Assembly (NCBI RefSeq): GCF_003634095.1
Contig: NZ_RBIR01000002.1
Location: 1-64,000, forward strand
Direction: 5' to 3'
Length of the DNA: 64,000 nucleotides
DNA from: Arthrobacter oryzae
GTDB taxonomy: Bacteria > Actinomycetota > Actinomycetes > Actinomycetales > Micrococcaceae
Positions 1 through 10,015 of this stretch are shown here, in pieces. The translations under genes were made by a program, and so were the position numbers. Under the pieces are notes generated by a model. The model had not been told where the DNA came from. It did not search any database and was given only the letters and a program-made list of their open reading frames with translations. Each line of letters opens with the position of its first letter. Within the stretch, counting starts at the first letter, position 1.

Positions 1-284
1 CCATCACCCATCCGCACGCGTTTTCCGAAACCAAACACGTCTTCGGCGCCCGGTGGCACGTGATCGTTCCGGATTCCGCCTTCAAGCGCTACTTCTACTA
101 CCGGAACCGCGGCTACATGATCCGCCGCCACTTCCGGGTCAAGTCCTTCGTCGCGGATGTGGGCGGTTACCTCGGTTATTTCCTGCGCCGCGGCGACTTC
201 CGTGGTCTCGCCGACTGGTTCCGGGCGTTTTCCACCGGGCTCCGCGGCAAGGGCTTCGGTCCGCTGGAGGACCAGACCTTCTGA
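1..284 (+). CDS. Glycosyltransferase family 2 (rhamnosyltransferase-like), C-terminal end only
   Basis: The reading frame is open from the left edge (first full codon at position 3) to TGA at 282-284, so only about the last 93 residues are visible. The segment KRYFYYRNRGYMIRRHF, followed by a basic, aromatic-rich tail, is the usual C-terminal signature of bacterial GT2 rhamnosyltransferases, which add deoxysugars to cell-surface polysaccharide. The catalytic GT-A domain lies outside the window, so neither substrate nor start can be judged. It converges on the WecG/TagA-type glycosyltransferase gene that ends 17 bp away, so both may belong to a surface-glycan region to the left. Confidence 0.7.
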   Translation, partial: ITHPHAFSETKHVFGARWHVIVPDSAFKRYFYYRNRGYMIRRHFRVKSFVADVGGYLGYFLRRGDFRGLADWFRAFSTGLRGKGFGPLEDQTF

Positions 285-301
285 CCGGTCCCCCGGCGGG
301 C

Positions 302-1069
302 CTATGGCTTCCGGCGGAGCCGACGGCGCAGCAGGAGGCCCAGCAGGACCCAGGGCTCGACGAACACCCGGTACGCCACCCGCTGCGGGTGGAGCATGAG
401 CCGCCAGGCCCACTCAAGCCCCAGACGCCCGATCCAGCGCGGCGCCAGTTTCTGGACGCCGGCAATCTGCTCGATGGCGCCTCCGACGGCGCAATAGACC
501 GCCGGCGGGAGAGTGCCACGCCGGCGCGCCAGAACCTGCTCCTGCAGCGGCATGCCGAGGCCAAGGAGCACAAGCTGCGGACGGAACCCGGATAGCCATT
601 CGACGGCGGCTTCTTCAACGTCGGCATTCCAGCCCTCGCCGGGCATGCCTTCGACGCTGGCTCCCGGAATGATCTGCCTCAGCTTGGCCACGGCGCCGGC
701 GTTGGCCACGGCACCGGCACCGATCACGGCGATCCGTTCGAGGCCCGCAACGCCGCCCAAGGCGGGAATCCAGTCGGTCGATCCCAGCCGATAATCCATG
801 ACCGGTCCCGCGCCGCCGCCCTCTCCGCAGGCCTTGGCCCACAGCCACAGCACCGGCGCGCCGTCGATCAGCACCACGTCGCTGTTCTCATAGAACGAAC
901 GGAAGGCCGGATCGGAGTGCAGCAGCGTCACGCTGTGCAGGTTGTGCCCCACCACGAATTTGGTCCCGCCCTCGGCGATAAAGGCGCCGAGGACAGCAGT
1001 CAGCTCGGGAACCGTCAGGGGGGTCGCGTCAACGTCGAGGAAGGAGACAGGCTGGCGCTCCAGCGTCAT
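302..1069 (-). CDS. WecG/TagA/CpsF-family glycosyltransferase
   Basis: A 255-residue protein of the WecG/TagA/CpsF family, which transfers N-acetylmannosamine-type sugars to undecaprenyl-linked intermediates of teichoic acid or capsule synthesis. Family marks include VVGHNLHSVTLLHSDPAFR near residues 39-57, DGAPVLWL, LVLLGLGMPLQEQ and the motif CAVGGAIEQIAG followed by APRWIGRLGLEWAWRL. The length matches the family (about 240-260). Its ATG overlaps the stop of the upstream tsaC/sua5 gene (1066-1069), which suggests translational coupling. This makes it the last gene visible of the rho-prfA-prmC-tsaC block. The acceptor and donor sugars cannot be read from sequence. Confidence 0.85.
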   Translation of the reverse strand: MTLERQPVSFLDVDATPLTVPELTAVLGAFIAEGGTKFVVGHNLHSVTLLHSDPAFRSFYENSDVVLIDGAPVLWLWAKACGEGGGAGPVMDYRLGSTDWIPALGGVAGLERIAVIGAGAVANAGAVAKLRQIIPGASVEGMPGEGWNADVEEAAVEWLSGFRPQLVLLGLGMPLQEQVLARRRGTLPPAVYCAVGGAIEQIAGVQKLAPRWIGRLGLEWAWRLMLHPQRVAYRVFVEPWVLLGLLLRRRLRRKP

Positions 1070-1947
1070 GCGGATCCGGACCCTGCGCCCGGAACTGTAT
1101 CTGACTCCGCGTCGGCAGGCTCGACGTCGGCAGGTGCGTCGGCGGGCTTAGCACCGGCAGGCCCCGCGTCGGCGGGGGCGGCGGCAGGCTCCGCCGCAGC
1201 AGGCTCGGCGTCGGCAGGCTTAGCACCGGCAGGCTCGACGTCGGGCTCCGAGTCGGCAGGCTCGACGTCGGCAGGTGCGGGAGCGTTGCCGTCGATGTCC
1301 ACCAGTCCGGGAACCACGCCGCGCAGGCGTTCGAGGCTAATGGCTCCCTGCCGGACCACGCGCAACGGCAGGGCCGTCGCGTCGACGATGGTCGAGGCGA
1401 GGGCTTCGGCACCTTCGGCGGGCCGGGCTCCGCCCTCGAGGTAAACCTCCACGGATTCGGCCAGCTGCGCCTCGGCCTCCGCCGCAGTCCGGGCCGCGGC
1501 TTGTCCGGTGCGGTTCGCGGAGGACACGGCGAGGGGCCCGGTGAGTGTCAGCAGGTCCTGGGCGATCTCGTCGGCCGGGATCCGCAGGGCAACGGTGCCC
1601 CTGGTCTCGCCGAGATCCCAGTCCAGCGACGGCTGGGCGTGCAGGATCAGGGTCAGCCCGCCTGGCCAGAACGCCTCGGCCAGCCGCCGCGCCTCGGCCG
1701 GAACATCGGTGGCGAGCCCGTCGAGGGCGTTCAGCCTGGGGATCAGCACAGGCGGCGGCATCTTTCGGCTGCGGCCCTTGGACGCCAGCAGCATGGTCAC
1801 GGCCAGGGGCGAAAAGGCATCGGCGGCAATGCCGTAAACGGTGTCGGTGGGGAAGACCACGCACTTGTTCTCGCGGATGGCCCGCTGGGCGTGTTCGAGT
1901 CCTGCGGCGCGCTGCTCAGCTGCCGTGCAATCGTAGCTAGTCGTCAC
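1066..1947 (-). CDS. Threonylcarbamoyl-AMP synthase (Sua5/YrdC/TsaC) with a low-complexity acidic tail
   Basis: The enzyme makes L-threonylcarbamoyl-AMP from threonine, bicarbonate and ATP, the first step of the t6A37 modification of ANN-decoding tRNAs. Visible motifs are PTDTVYG (33-39), the basic KGRSRK segment near 60 and SSANRTG near 145-150, all typical of the YrdC fold. The catalytic part ends near residue 220. The last 70 or so residues are a Pro/Ala/Glu/Asp tail made of imperfect units such as ADVEPAD and AGAKPAD, encoded by a minisatellite-like stretch. The start is GTG at 1945-1947. The gene follows prmC and is coupled to the wecG-like gene by an ATGA overlap. The tail is not part of the family fold and is probably disordered. 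Confidence 0.88.
   Translation of the reverse strand: MTTSYDCTAAEQRAAGLEHAQRAIRENKCVVFPTDTVYGIAADAFSPLAVTMLLASKGRSRKMPPPVLIPRLNALDGLATDVPAEARRLAEAFWPGGLTLILHAQPSLDWDLGETRGTVALRIPADEIAQDLLTLTGPLAVSSANRTGQAAARTAAEAEAQLAESVEVYLEGGARPAEGAEALASTIVDATALPLRVVRQGAISLERLRGVVPGLVDIDGNAPAPADVEPADSEPDVEPAGAKPADAEPAAAEPAAAPADAGPAGAKPADAPADVEPADAESDTVPGAGSGSA
1111..1279. repeat. Coding minisatellite in the tsaC/sua5 tail
   Basis: A 28-bp sequence at 1111-1138 recurs exactly at 1252-1279, a period of 141 bp (47 codons). Between the copies are many diverged GTCGGCAGGCT-type units. The whole stretch encodes the in-frame Pro/Ala/Glu/Asp repeat at the C-terminus of the threonylcarbamoyl-AMP synthase. The repeats preserve frame, so copy-number change would lengthen or shorten the tail without breaking the gene. 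Confidence 0.8.
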
Positions 1948-1962
1948 TGGCCTATTCTTTCA

Positions 1963-2862
1963 TCACTTGTCGCGTAGCTTTGAGCCGGGGCCGGCGAGTA
2001 CTGCACTCGTGGCTCGGTCCTTGCCGTTGAGGTCCTGGTGCGTGGTCACCTCGGTGAAGCTCCCGCTGCGGTTCAGCATGGCGGCAATCCAGCCCGACTG
2101 GACCTCGGCGTGCTCCATCACGAAGTAGCCGCCGGGAACCAGCAGCCGGGCTGCGGAAGCGGCAGCCGCCGTCGGAAGTTCCATGCCGTCCGCTCCCCCG
2201 CCGTACAGTGCCTCCGGCGGATCATGGAGGGCCACTTCGGGTTCGTTCGGGATGGCTTCGGCGGGGATGTAGGGCGGGTTGGACACGACGACGTCGAAGG
2301 TGCCGTTGTGCTCCGGCAGCGCGTCACGGAGGTCGCCACGGATGAGGTGGACGCCGAGGTGAGCCAGGTTTTTCGCGGCCCAGGCGTGCGCGAATTCGCT
2401 GTACTCCACCGCATGGACTTCCGCGCCGGGAACCTCGTGCGCGATCGACCCGGCGATGGCGCCGGATCCGGTGCCCAGGTCCACGACCTTGGGGTGAGTC
2501 AGGCCCTGCCGCCGCTGCCGGTCGCTGAGCCAGTCAATCACCAGCTGCACCACTGATTCGGTTTCGGGCCGCGGAATGAAGACGCCGGGTCCGACGGCAA
2601 GCTGGAGGTAGCGGAAATGCGCCACGCCCGTAATGTGCTGCAGCGGGGTCCGCTGCGCGCGTTCGGCGACGAGGTCGGCGTAGCCGTCCGGGGCCGGCGA
2701 ATCGCCGAGCATCAGCGCACGCAGCCGGCCGAGTCCGACGCCGAGCAGGTGCTCGGCCAGAAGCTCGGCGTCGACGCGCGGGGTGGGCACGCCGGCCGCG
2801 GCCAGGACCGCCGTCGCCTCCCGGACCGCCTCCGCGAGGCTCACACTGCCTGCTGTCATCAC
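1963..2862 (-). CDS. prmC: Release factor glutamine methyltransferase PrmC
   Basis: PrmC (HemK) uses S-adenosylmethionine to N5-methylate the glutamine of the GGQ motif in RF1 and RF2, raising termination efficiency. The 299-residue protein has the PrmC N-terminal helical domain (about 1-90), the SAM-binding motif VVDLGTGSGAI near 130, and the substrate-glutamine motif VVSNPPYIP near 190. The gene sits 14 bp downstream of prfA, its substrate's gene. The start is GTG at 2860-2862 with an ATG as the very next codon. No strong ribosome binding site precedes either, so the exact start is open. Confidence 0.95.
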   Translation of the reverse strand: MMTAGSVSLAEAVREATAVLAAAGVPTPRVDAELLAEHLLGVGLGRLRALMLGDSPAPDGYADLVAERAQRTPLQHITGVAHFRYLQLAVGPGVFIPRPETESVVQLVIDWLSDRQRRQGLTHPKVVDLGTGSGAIAGSIAHEVPGAEVHAVEYSEFAHAWAAKNLAHLGVHLIRGDLRDALPEHNGTFDVVVSNPPYIPAEAIPNEPEVALHDPPEALYGGGADGMELPTAAAASAARLLVPGGYFVMEHAEVQSGWIAAMLNRSGSFTEVTTHQDLNGKDRATSAVLAGPGSKLRDK

Positions 2863-2876
2863 GGGGTCGACCGCAC

Positions 2877-3950
2877 CTATTCCCCGATGGCGTCGAGCCT
2901 GGACTGCTCGTCCAGTTCGATGGCCGACTGGATGACCGGTTCCAGGTCTCCGTTCATGACCTGGTCCAGGTTGTAGGCCTTGTAGCCGGTGCGGTGGTCC
3001 GCGATCCGGTTTTCCGGGTAGTTGTAGGTGCGGATCCGCTCGGAACGGTCCATGGTGCGGATCTGCGACTTGCGCTGCGCAGAGTTCTCGGCGTCGATCA
3101 GTTCCTGCTGGTGCGCCAGGATGCGGGCGCGCAGCACGCGCATGCCGGCTTCGCGGTTCTGCAGCTGTGATTTCTCGTTCTGCATGGCCACCACGATGCC
3201 GGTCGGAAGGTGGGTGATGCGAACGGCCGAGTCGGTGGTGTTGACCGACTGCCCGCCGGGCCCGGAGGAGCGGTAGACGTCGATCTTGAGGTCGTTCTGG
3301 TTGATCTCGAGTTCTTCGGGCTCGTCCACTTCGGGCAGCACCAGCACTCCGGCGGCCGAGGTGTGGATGCGGCCCTGGGATTCCGTCACGGGGACGCGCT
3401 GCACGCGGTGCACGCCGCCTTCGAACTTCAGCCGCGCGTACACGCCCTCGGCAGGATCGTTCGAGTTGCCCTTGACGGCCATCTGGACGTCCTTGTAGCC
3501 GCCAAGGTCCGATTCGGTGGCGGAGATGATCTCCGTCTTCCAGCCCCGTGATTCCGCATACCGGCTGTACATCCGGAGCAGGTCCGCGGCGAACAGTGCG
3601 GCCTCGTCGCCGCCTTCGCCGCCCTTGACCTCGAGGATCACGTTGCGGGCATCGTCCGGGTCGCGCGGGATCAGGAGCCGGCGCAGCTTGGCCGCCGCCG
3701 TCTCCAGCTCAGCCTCCAGCTCGGGCACCTCCGCGGCAAACTCGGGGTCCTCGTCCGCCATTTCCTTGGCAGCCGCCAGATCATCGCGGATGCCCTCCCA
3801 GCGGTGGTACGCCTCCACAATGCCGTTCAGCTGGGCCGAACGCCGGCCCAGTTTCCGGGCGAGCCGCTGGTCAGCGTAAACGGCAGGATCCCCAAGCTGG
3901 GCCTGGATAGAGTCATGCTCATCCAACAGGCCCTGTACGGACTCAAACAT
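2877..3950 (-). CDS. prfA: Peptide chain release factor 1
   Basis: RF1 recognises UAA and UAG and triggers peptidyl-tRNA hydrolysis. The 357-residue length is standard. The stop-codon-reading tripeptide region appears as [10 protein letters not shown] (PxT type, as in RF1), and the catalytic GGQ is in [17 protein letters not shown] near residue 230. An AGAGG ribosome binding site lies about 7 nt before the ATG at 3950. The gene follows rho, as is common in actinobacteria, and precedes prmC. The second release factor, prfB, is at 59348-60463. Confidence 0.97.
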   Translation of the reverse strand: MFESVQGLLDEHDSIQAQLGDPAVYADQRLARKLGRRSAQLNGIVEAYHRWEGIRDDLAAAKEMADEDPEFAAEVPELEAELETAAAKLRRLLIPRDPDDARNVILEVKGGEGGDEAALFAADLLRMYSRYAESRGWKTEIISATESDLGGYKDVQMAVKGNSNDPAEGVYARLKFEGGVHRVQRVPVTESQGRIHTSAAGVLVLPEVDEPEELEINQNDLKIDVYRSSGPGGQSVNTTDSAVRITHLPTGIVVAMQNEKSQLQNREAGMRVLRARILAHQQELIDAENSAQRKSQIRTMDRSERIRTYNYPENRIADHRTGYKAYNLDQVMNGDLEPVIQSAIELDEQSRLDAIGE

Positions 3951-3987
3951 TTCAAAACCTCTTTCGACTCTCTCAAGTCTAGTTACT

Positions 3988-4052
3988 GCAACGCGGGGTC
4001 ACTTACCGCCCATCCCAAGGGCCCGGATGGGCCGGATGTGACCCCGCGTTGC
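3988..4052. repeat. Long imperfect hairpin with 15-bp perfect outer arms, prfA-rho spacer
   Basis: GCAACGCGGGGTCAC at 3988-4002 is perfectly complementary to 4038-4052. Inside it a second pair, CCCATCC (4009-4015) and GGATGGG (4025-4031), can fold. There is no T tract on either side, so it does not look like an ordinary terminator. Its GTTGC/TCAC-type ends resemble the palindrome at 60533-60591, which raises the possibility of a dispersed palindromic repeat family. Confidence 0.75.
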
Positions 4053-4091
4053 TGTTGAAGCGGGGACCGGTTAACGCAACAACCGCCCGGG

Positions 4092-4122
4092 AAATTGGCG
4101 GCCCGGGAAGGGCCGCCAATTT
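4092..4122 (-). terminator. Probable rho-gene terminator
   Basis: AAATTGGCGGCCC (4092-4104) pairs perfectly over 13 bp with 4110-4122 around a 5-nt loop, 18 bp past the rho stop codon. On the minus strand the stem ends in TTT but no long U run follows. Actinobacterial terminators often lack one. Confidence 0.65.
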
Positions 4123-4140
4123 TCGAGCGGTTACGCGACG

Positions 4141-6282
<2,142 letters not shown>

Positions 6283-6602
6283 GAAGGATCCTTCCCCCTC
6301 GACGGCGTCCAGGCTAAGAGCTGGACGCGGTGATTTGATCTGGGCTGCAGTTCAGATCTGCAGCCGTGATTTCGGCCTTGCCGGATGGAATTCGGCCAGC
6401 AGGGCCGGATACTGCTTCACCATGCACGATCCGAGAAATGAGGAACGGCGGGCTGACGTTTCAGGGGGCAGAGCAATTCTGCTGATTCCTGCGTCAGACC
6501 GAAAGCAGGTGGCACCGGAAAATATCGCGCAGTGAAAGATGAGAGAGGCTACGTGGCCAACATCGCGGTCTTACAACGGTTACTAATTTACCGCCTGCGT
6601 AT
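6283..6602 (-). promoter_or_regulatory. Structured leader and promoter region of rho
   Basis: This 320-bp stretch between rho and thrB holds no convincing gene. On the minus strand it contains several local hairpins just before rho: GTCCAG/CTGGAC (6307-6312 and 6321-6326), GGCTGCAG/CTGCAGCC (6343-6350 and 6358-6365, 7-nt loop) and the 12-bp palindrome 6283-6294 that includes the ribosome binding site. The distal end (about 6570-6610) is AT-rich and carries a repeated ATTTACCGCC (6586-6595 and 6601-6610), so the promoter is probably there. A long leader would suit autoregulation of Rho by its own activity, known for E. coli rho. For this gene that is inference. Confidence 0.5.
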
Positions 6603-7589
6603 TTACCGCCGGTGCACTTCCACTTTAGCACCTTCGACGTCCACGGCCAGCTTCATCACGCGCCAGCCCACTTCCGGCGTGTTGCCCGCGGTGTGGGCAC
6701 TGATGAAGTCCACCACCTCGCGGGCTTCCGTTTCCCCGTTGGCCAGGACCAAGACGGTGGGCCCGGCGCCGGACACGACGGCGGCGTGACCGGCGCGCCG
6801 CAGCGCGGCAATCAGCTCGGCGCTGGGCCGCATGGCATCGGCACGGTAGCTCTGGTGCAGGTAGTCCTCAGTGCCGGGCAGCAGGAATTCCGGGTTTGTG
6901 GTCAGCGCATGGATCAGCAGCGCGGCGCGTCCGGAGTTCATCGCCGCGGCGTGGTGGCCCACCGAGGCCGGCAGCAGCGCCCGGGCAGCTTCGGTGGAGA
7001 GCTCGTAGTCCGGGACGGCGACGACGGGAATTACCGTGTCCGCCACGGTCGCGCACGTGCTGCTGTACTGGTCACTGTCCTGCCATGACAGCGCCAGTCC
7101 GCCGAAAATGGCGGGTGCGACGTTGTCCGGGTGGCCTTCCATTTCGCTCGTGAGCTGCAGGATCCAGTCCCGGCCGCGGCGCGACGCCTCCGGAACCAGG
7201 GCATTCGCGGCGCTGACCGCGGCCACCACGGCCGAGGCCGAGGAACCCAGGCCGCGTCCGTGAGGATTGACGTTGTCCGCCGTGATGCGGAGGCCCTCGT
7301 GCCGGAATCCCAGACGGTGCAGTGCCTCGGTGAGCGCCTTGACCACGAGGTGGGTCGCGTCGCGGGGCAGCGATTCGGCGCCCTCGCCGCTGAGCTCGAA
7401 TTCAAGTTCGCCGCTGGCGAGGGTTTCCACGGTGAGCGTGTCATGCAGCGTCAGTGCCAGGCCGAGGCTGTCGTACCCAGGCCCCAGGTTGGCGCTGGTG
7501 GCCGGCACCCGCACGGTGACCAGCTGGCCGGCCGGAACGGCCGGGGAGCCGGCAGCTGATTCGGCCGGGACGGTGAGGGTGGTTTCCAA
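6603..7589 (-). CDS. thrB: Homoserine kinase
   Basis: A GHMP-family kinase that phosphorylates homoserine with ATP, the fourth step from aspartate semialdehyde to threonine. The family start VRVPATSANLGPGYDSLGL lies about 25 residues in, the ATP-loop motif GRGLGSSASA near residue 110, and the C-terminal GAGPTVLVL motif near 275. I chose TTG at 7587-7589, 2 bp after the thrC stop, giving 328 residues. The upstream GGAAG at the thrC end can serve as ribosome binding site. The frame stays open much further upstream through thrC, but that is a shadow. A GTG inside VTVRV is an alternative but would trim the conserved N-terminus closely. Confidence 0.93.
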   Translation of the reverse strand: METTLTVPAESAAGSPAVPAGQLVTVRVPATSANLGPGYDSLGLALTLHDTLTVETLASGELEFELSGEGAESLPRDATHLVVKALTEALHRLGFRHEGLRITADNVNPHGRGLGSSASAVVAAVSAANALVPEASRRGRDWILQLTSEMEGHPDNVAPAIFGGLALSWQDSDQYSSTCATVADTVIPVVAVPDYELSTEAARALLPASVGHHAAAMNSGRAALLIHALTTNPEFLLPGTEDYLHQSYRADAMRPSAELIAALRRAGHAAVVSGAGPTVLVLANGETEAREVVDFISAHTAGNTPEVGWRVMKLAVDVEGAKVEVHRR

Positions 7590-7591
7590 CG

Positions 7592-8698
7592 TTATTTTTC
7601 TTCCAGTCCCAGTGCGGCGGCGACGGTGACGACGTCGTTGGAGACCTTGACCGGCTGCACGTCGCTGCCGTCCTCGGTACGCAGGGCCCACTGCGGGTCC
7701 TTCAGGCCGTGGCCGGTCACCGTGATCACGATCGTCTTGCCGGCCGGCACTTCCCCGGCGGCGTGCTTCTTGATCAGTCCCGCGACGCCGGCGGCGGAGC
7801 CGGGCTCCACGAAGACGCCTTCCCGGGCGGACAGCCAGCGGTGCGCGGACAGGATTTCCTCGTCCGTGACGGCCTCGATCACGCCGCCGGATTCGTCCCG
7901 GGCCGCCACGGCGGTGTCCCAGGAGGCCGGGTTGCCGATCCGGATCGCCGTGGCGATGGTGTCGGGTTCGGTGATGGGGTGGCCGGCGACGAACGGGGCC
8001 GCCCCGGCGGCCTGGAAGCCCCACATCACCGGGGTCTTCGTGGCGACGGCGGGCAGCGATCCGGCGGTGGGAGATTCAAACGCCGCCGCGTACTCCTTGT
8101 AGCCCTTCCAGTAGGCGCTGATGTTGCCGGCGTTTCCCACGGGAAGGACGTGGAAGTCCGGGGCGTCGCCGAGGGAGTCGACCACCTCGAAGGCACCGGT
8201 CTTCTGGCCCTCGATCCGGGCCGGGTTGACGGAGTTGACCAGGAACACCGGGTAGGACTCGCCGAGCTTGCGGGCGATGTCCAGGCAGTCGTCGAAGTTG
8301 CCGTCGACCTGCAGCAGCGTCGCTCCGTGAGCGATTGCCTGGCTGAGTTTGCCCATGGAGATCTTGCCCTCCGGGACGAGCACGGCGCACTGCAGCCCGG
8401 CCGCCGTCGCGTACGCCGCGGCCGACGCCGAGGTGTTGCCGGTGGACGCGCAGACCACGGCCTTGGCACCGGCGGCCACCGCTGCCGTCATGGCCATGGT
8501 CATGCCGCGGTCCTTGAAGGAACCGGTCGGGTTCATGCCTTCGACCTTGAGGTAGACAGTGCTGCCCGTGAGTTCGGAGAGGTGGCGGGCGTGCACCAGC
8601 GGGGTGCCTCCCTCGCCCAGGGTGATGACCTTAGTGGCTTCCGTGACAGGAAGACGATCAGCGTATTCGCGGATGACACCGCGCCATTGGTGAGCCAC
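7592..8698 (-). CDS. thrC: Threonine synthase
   Basis: A pyridoxal-phosphate enzyme converting O-phosphohomoserine to threonine. The PLP lysine is in GSFKDRGMT near residue 63, the phosphate-binding [12 protein letters not shown] region follows (here [14 protein letters not shown]), and [13 protein letters not shown] is near residue 195. The length of 368 fits the short actinobacterial class. The GTG start at 8698 immediately follows the hom stop, with a GAAGGGG ribosome binding site inside the end of hom. It is part of hom-thrC-thrB. Confidence 0.96.
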   Translation of the reverse strand: MAHQWRGVIREYADRLPVTEATKVITLGEGGTPLVHARHLSELTGSTVYLKVEGMNPTGSFKDRGMTMAMTAAVAAGAKAVVCASTGNTSASAAAYATAAGLQCAVLVPEGKISMGKLSQAIAHGATLLQVDGNFDDCLDIARKLGESYPVFLVNSVNPARIEGQKTGAFEVVDSLGDAPDFHVLPVGNAGNISAYWKGYKEYAAAFESPTAGSLPAVATKTPVMWGFQAAGAAPFVAGHPITEPDTIATAIRIGNPASWDTAVAARDESGGVIEAVTDEEILSAHRWLSAREGVFVEPGSAAGVAGLIKKHAAGEVPAGKTIVITVTGHGLKDPQWALRTEDGSDVQPVKVSNDVVTVAAALGLEEK

Positions 8699-10015
8699 TT
8701 AGACCCCTTCTACCCGGAGTACGGATGTGACGGAATTGATGACGTCCAGGCCTTTGACGGCCTCGACGGTTGCTGCAAGTGCGGATTCGCGGGCACGGTG
8801 TGTCACGATCCGCAGCTCGGCCGACTCCACGTTGGAGTCGGCGTCGCGGTGAATGGTCTGGCGCATGATCTCGATGGACACGCCGTGCTCCGCGAAGAGC
8901 TGGGCGATCCGGGCAAGGACGCCGGGCTGGTCCGCGACGTCGAGTCCGATGTAGTAGCTTGTGACGGCTGCGGCGATGGGTAGCGCGGGCACGTGCCCGG
9001 TGGTGGTTTCGGTCCGGCCGGGGCCGCCGAGGACAATCCGGCGGGCCGCGGAGACGAGGTCGCCCAGCACGGCGGAAGCCGTCGGGGTTCCGCCGGCACC
9101 CTGGCCGTAGAACATGAGTTCGCCGGCGTTCTCGGCTTCGATGAAGACGGCGTTGAACGCACCGCGGACGGCGGCGAGGGGGTGTTCGCGGGGCAGCAGC
9201 GTGGGATGCACGCGGACGGAGACGCCGGTCTTGCCGTCCTCGTCCGTCAGCTTCTCCGCGATCGCCAGCAGCTTGATGACGAAGCCTGCCTCCTTCGCGG
9301 CGGCGATATCGGCCGCGCTGACCGCCGTGATGCCCTCGCAGGAGACGTCTTCCAGGGCGAACCGGGTGTGGAAGGACAGTGAGGCAAGGATCGCGGCCTT
9401 GGCGGCGGCGTCGTAGCCCTCGACGTCGGCCGTGGGATCGGCTTCGGCGTAGCCCAGGCGCTGCGCCTCGGCCAGCGCGTCCGCGAACTGCGCGCCCGTG
9501 GAGTCCATCTGGTCAAGGATGAAGTTGGTTGTTCCGTTGACGATCCCGAGCACCCGGGTGATCCGGTCGCCGGAGAGGCTGTCGCGGATGGGCCGCAGGA
9601 TGGGGATCGCGCCGGCGACGGCGGCCTCGTAGGACAGCTGTACACCGGCCTTGTCCGCTTCCTCGTACAGTGTGGGGCCGTCCTGGGCCAGGAGCGCCTT
9701 GTTGCCGGTGACAACGCAGGCCCCGTTGCGCATGGCGGTGAGGATCAGGGTGCGTGCCGGCTCTATGCCGCCCATGAGCTCGATGACGAGGTCCGCGTCC
9801 TTGACCAGGGTTTCGGCGTCCGTCGTGAACAGCTCCTGCGGCAACTCGACGTCGCGTTCGGCTTCGAGGTTGCGCACCGCGATGCCGGCCAGTTCGAGGC
9901 GGGCGCCGGTCCGGGAGGCGAGGGCGCCGGCGTCGTCAATGAGAATCCGCGCAACCTGAGCCCCGACGTTGCCACAGCCCAGCAGGGCCACTTTCAGGGT
10001 TCGCAATTCGGTCAT
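8699..10015 (-). CDS. hom: Homoserine dehydrogenase with C-terminal ACT domain
   Basis: Reduces aspartate semialdehyde to homoserine, the branch point to threonine and methionine. The NAD(P)-binding motif LLGCGNVGAQVA is at residues 12-23, GNKALLA near 105, and the substrate-binding EADPTADVEGYDAAAK near 195. The last 80 or so residues (YYIGLDVADQPGVLARIAQLF) form an ACT domain, which in this family gives feedback inhibition by threonine. A GGGAG ribosome binding site precedes the ATG. It follows lysA with no gap (lysA stop at 10016) and leads into thrC. Confidence 0.96.
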   Translation of the reverse strand: MTELRTLKVALLGCGNVGAQVARILIDDAGALASRTGARLELAGIAVRNLEAERDVELPQELFTTDAETLVKDADLVIELMGGIEPARTLILTAMRNGACVVTGNKALLAQDGPTLYEEADKAGVQLSYEAAVAGAIPILRPIRDSLSGDRITRVLGIVNGTTNFILDQMDSTGAQFADALAEAQRLGYAEADPTADVEGYDAAAKAAILASLSFHTRFALEDVSCEGITAVSAADIAAAKEAGFVIKLLAIAEKLTDEDGKTGVSVRVHPTLLPREHPLAAVRGAFNAVFIEAENAGELMFYGQGAGGTPTASAVLGDLVSAARRIVLGGPGRTETTTGHVPALPIAAAVTSYYIGLDVADQPGVLARIAQLFAEHGVSIEIMRQTIHRDADSNVESAELRIVTHRARESALAATVEAVKGLDVINSVTSVLRVEGV

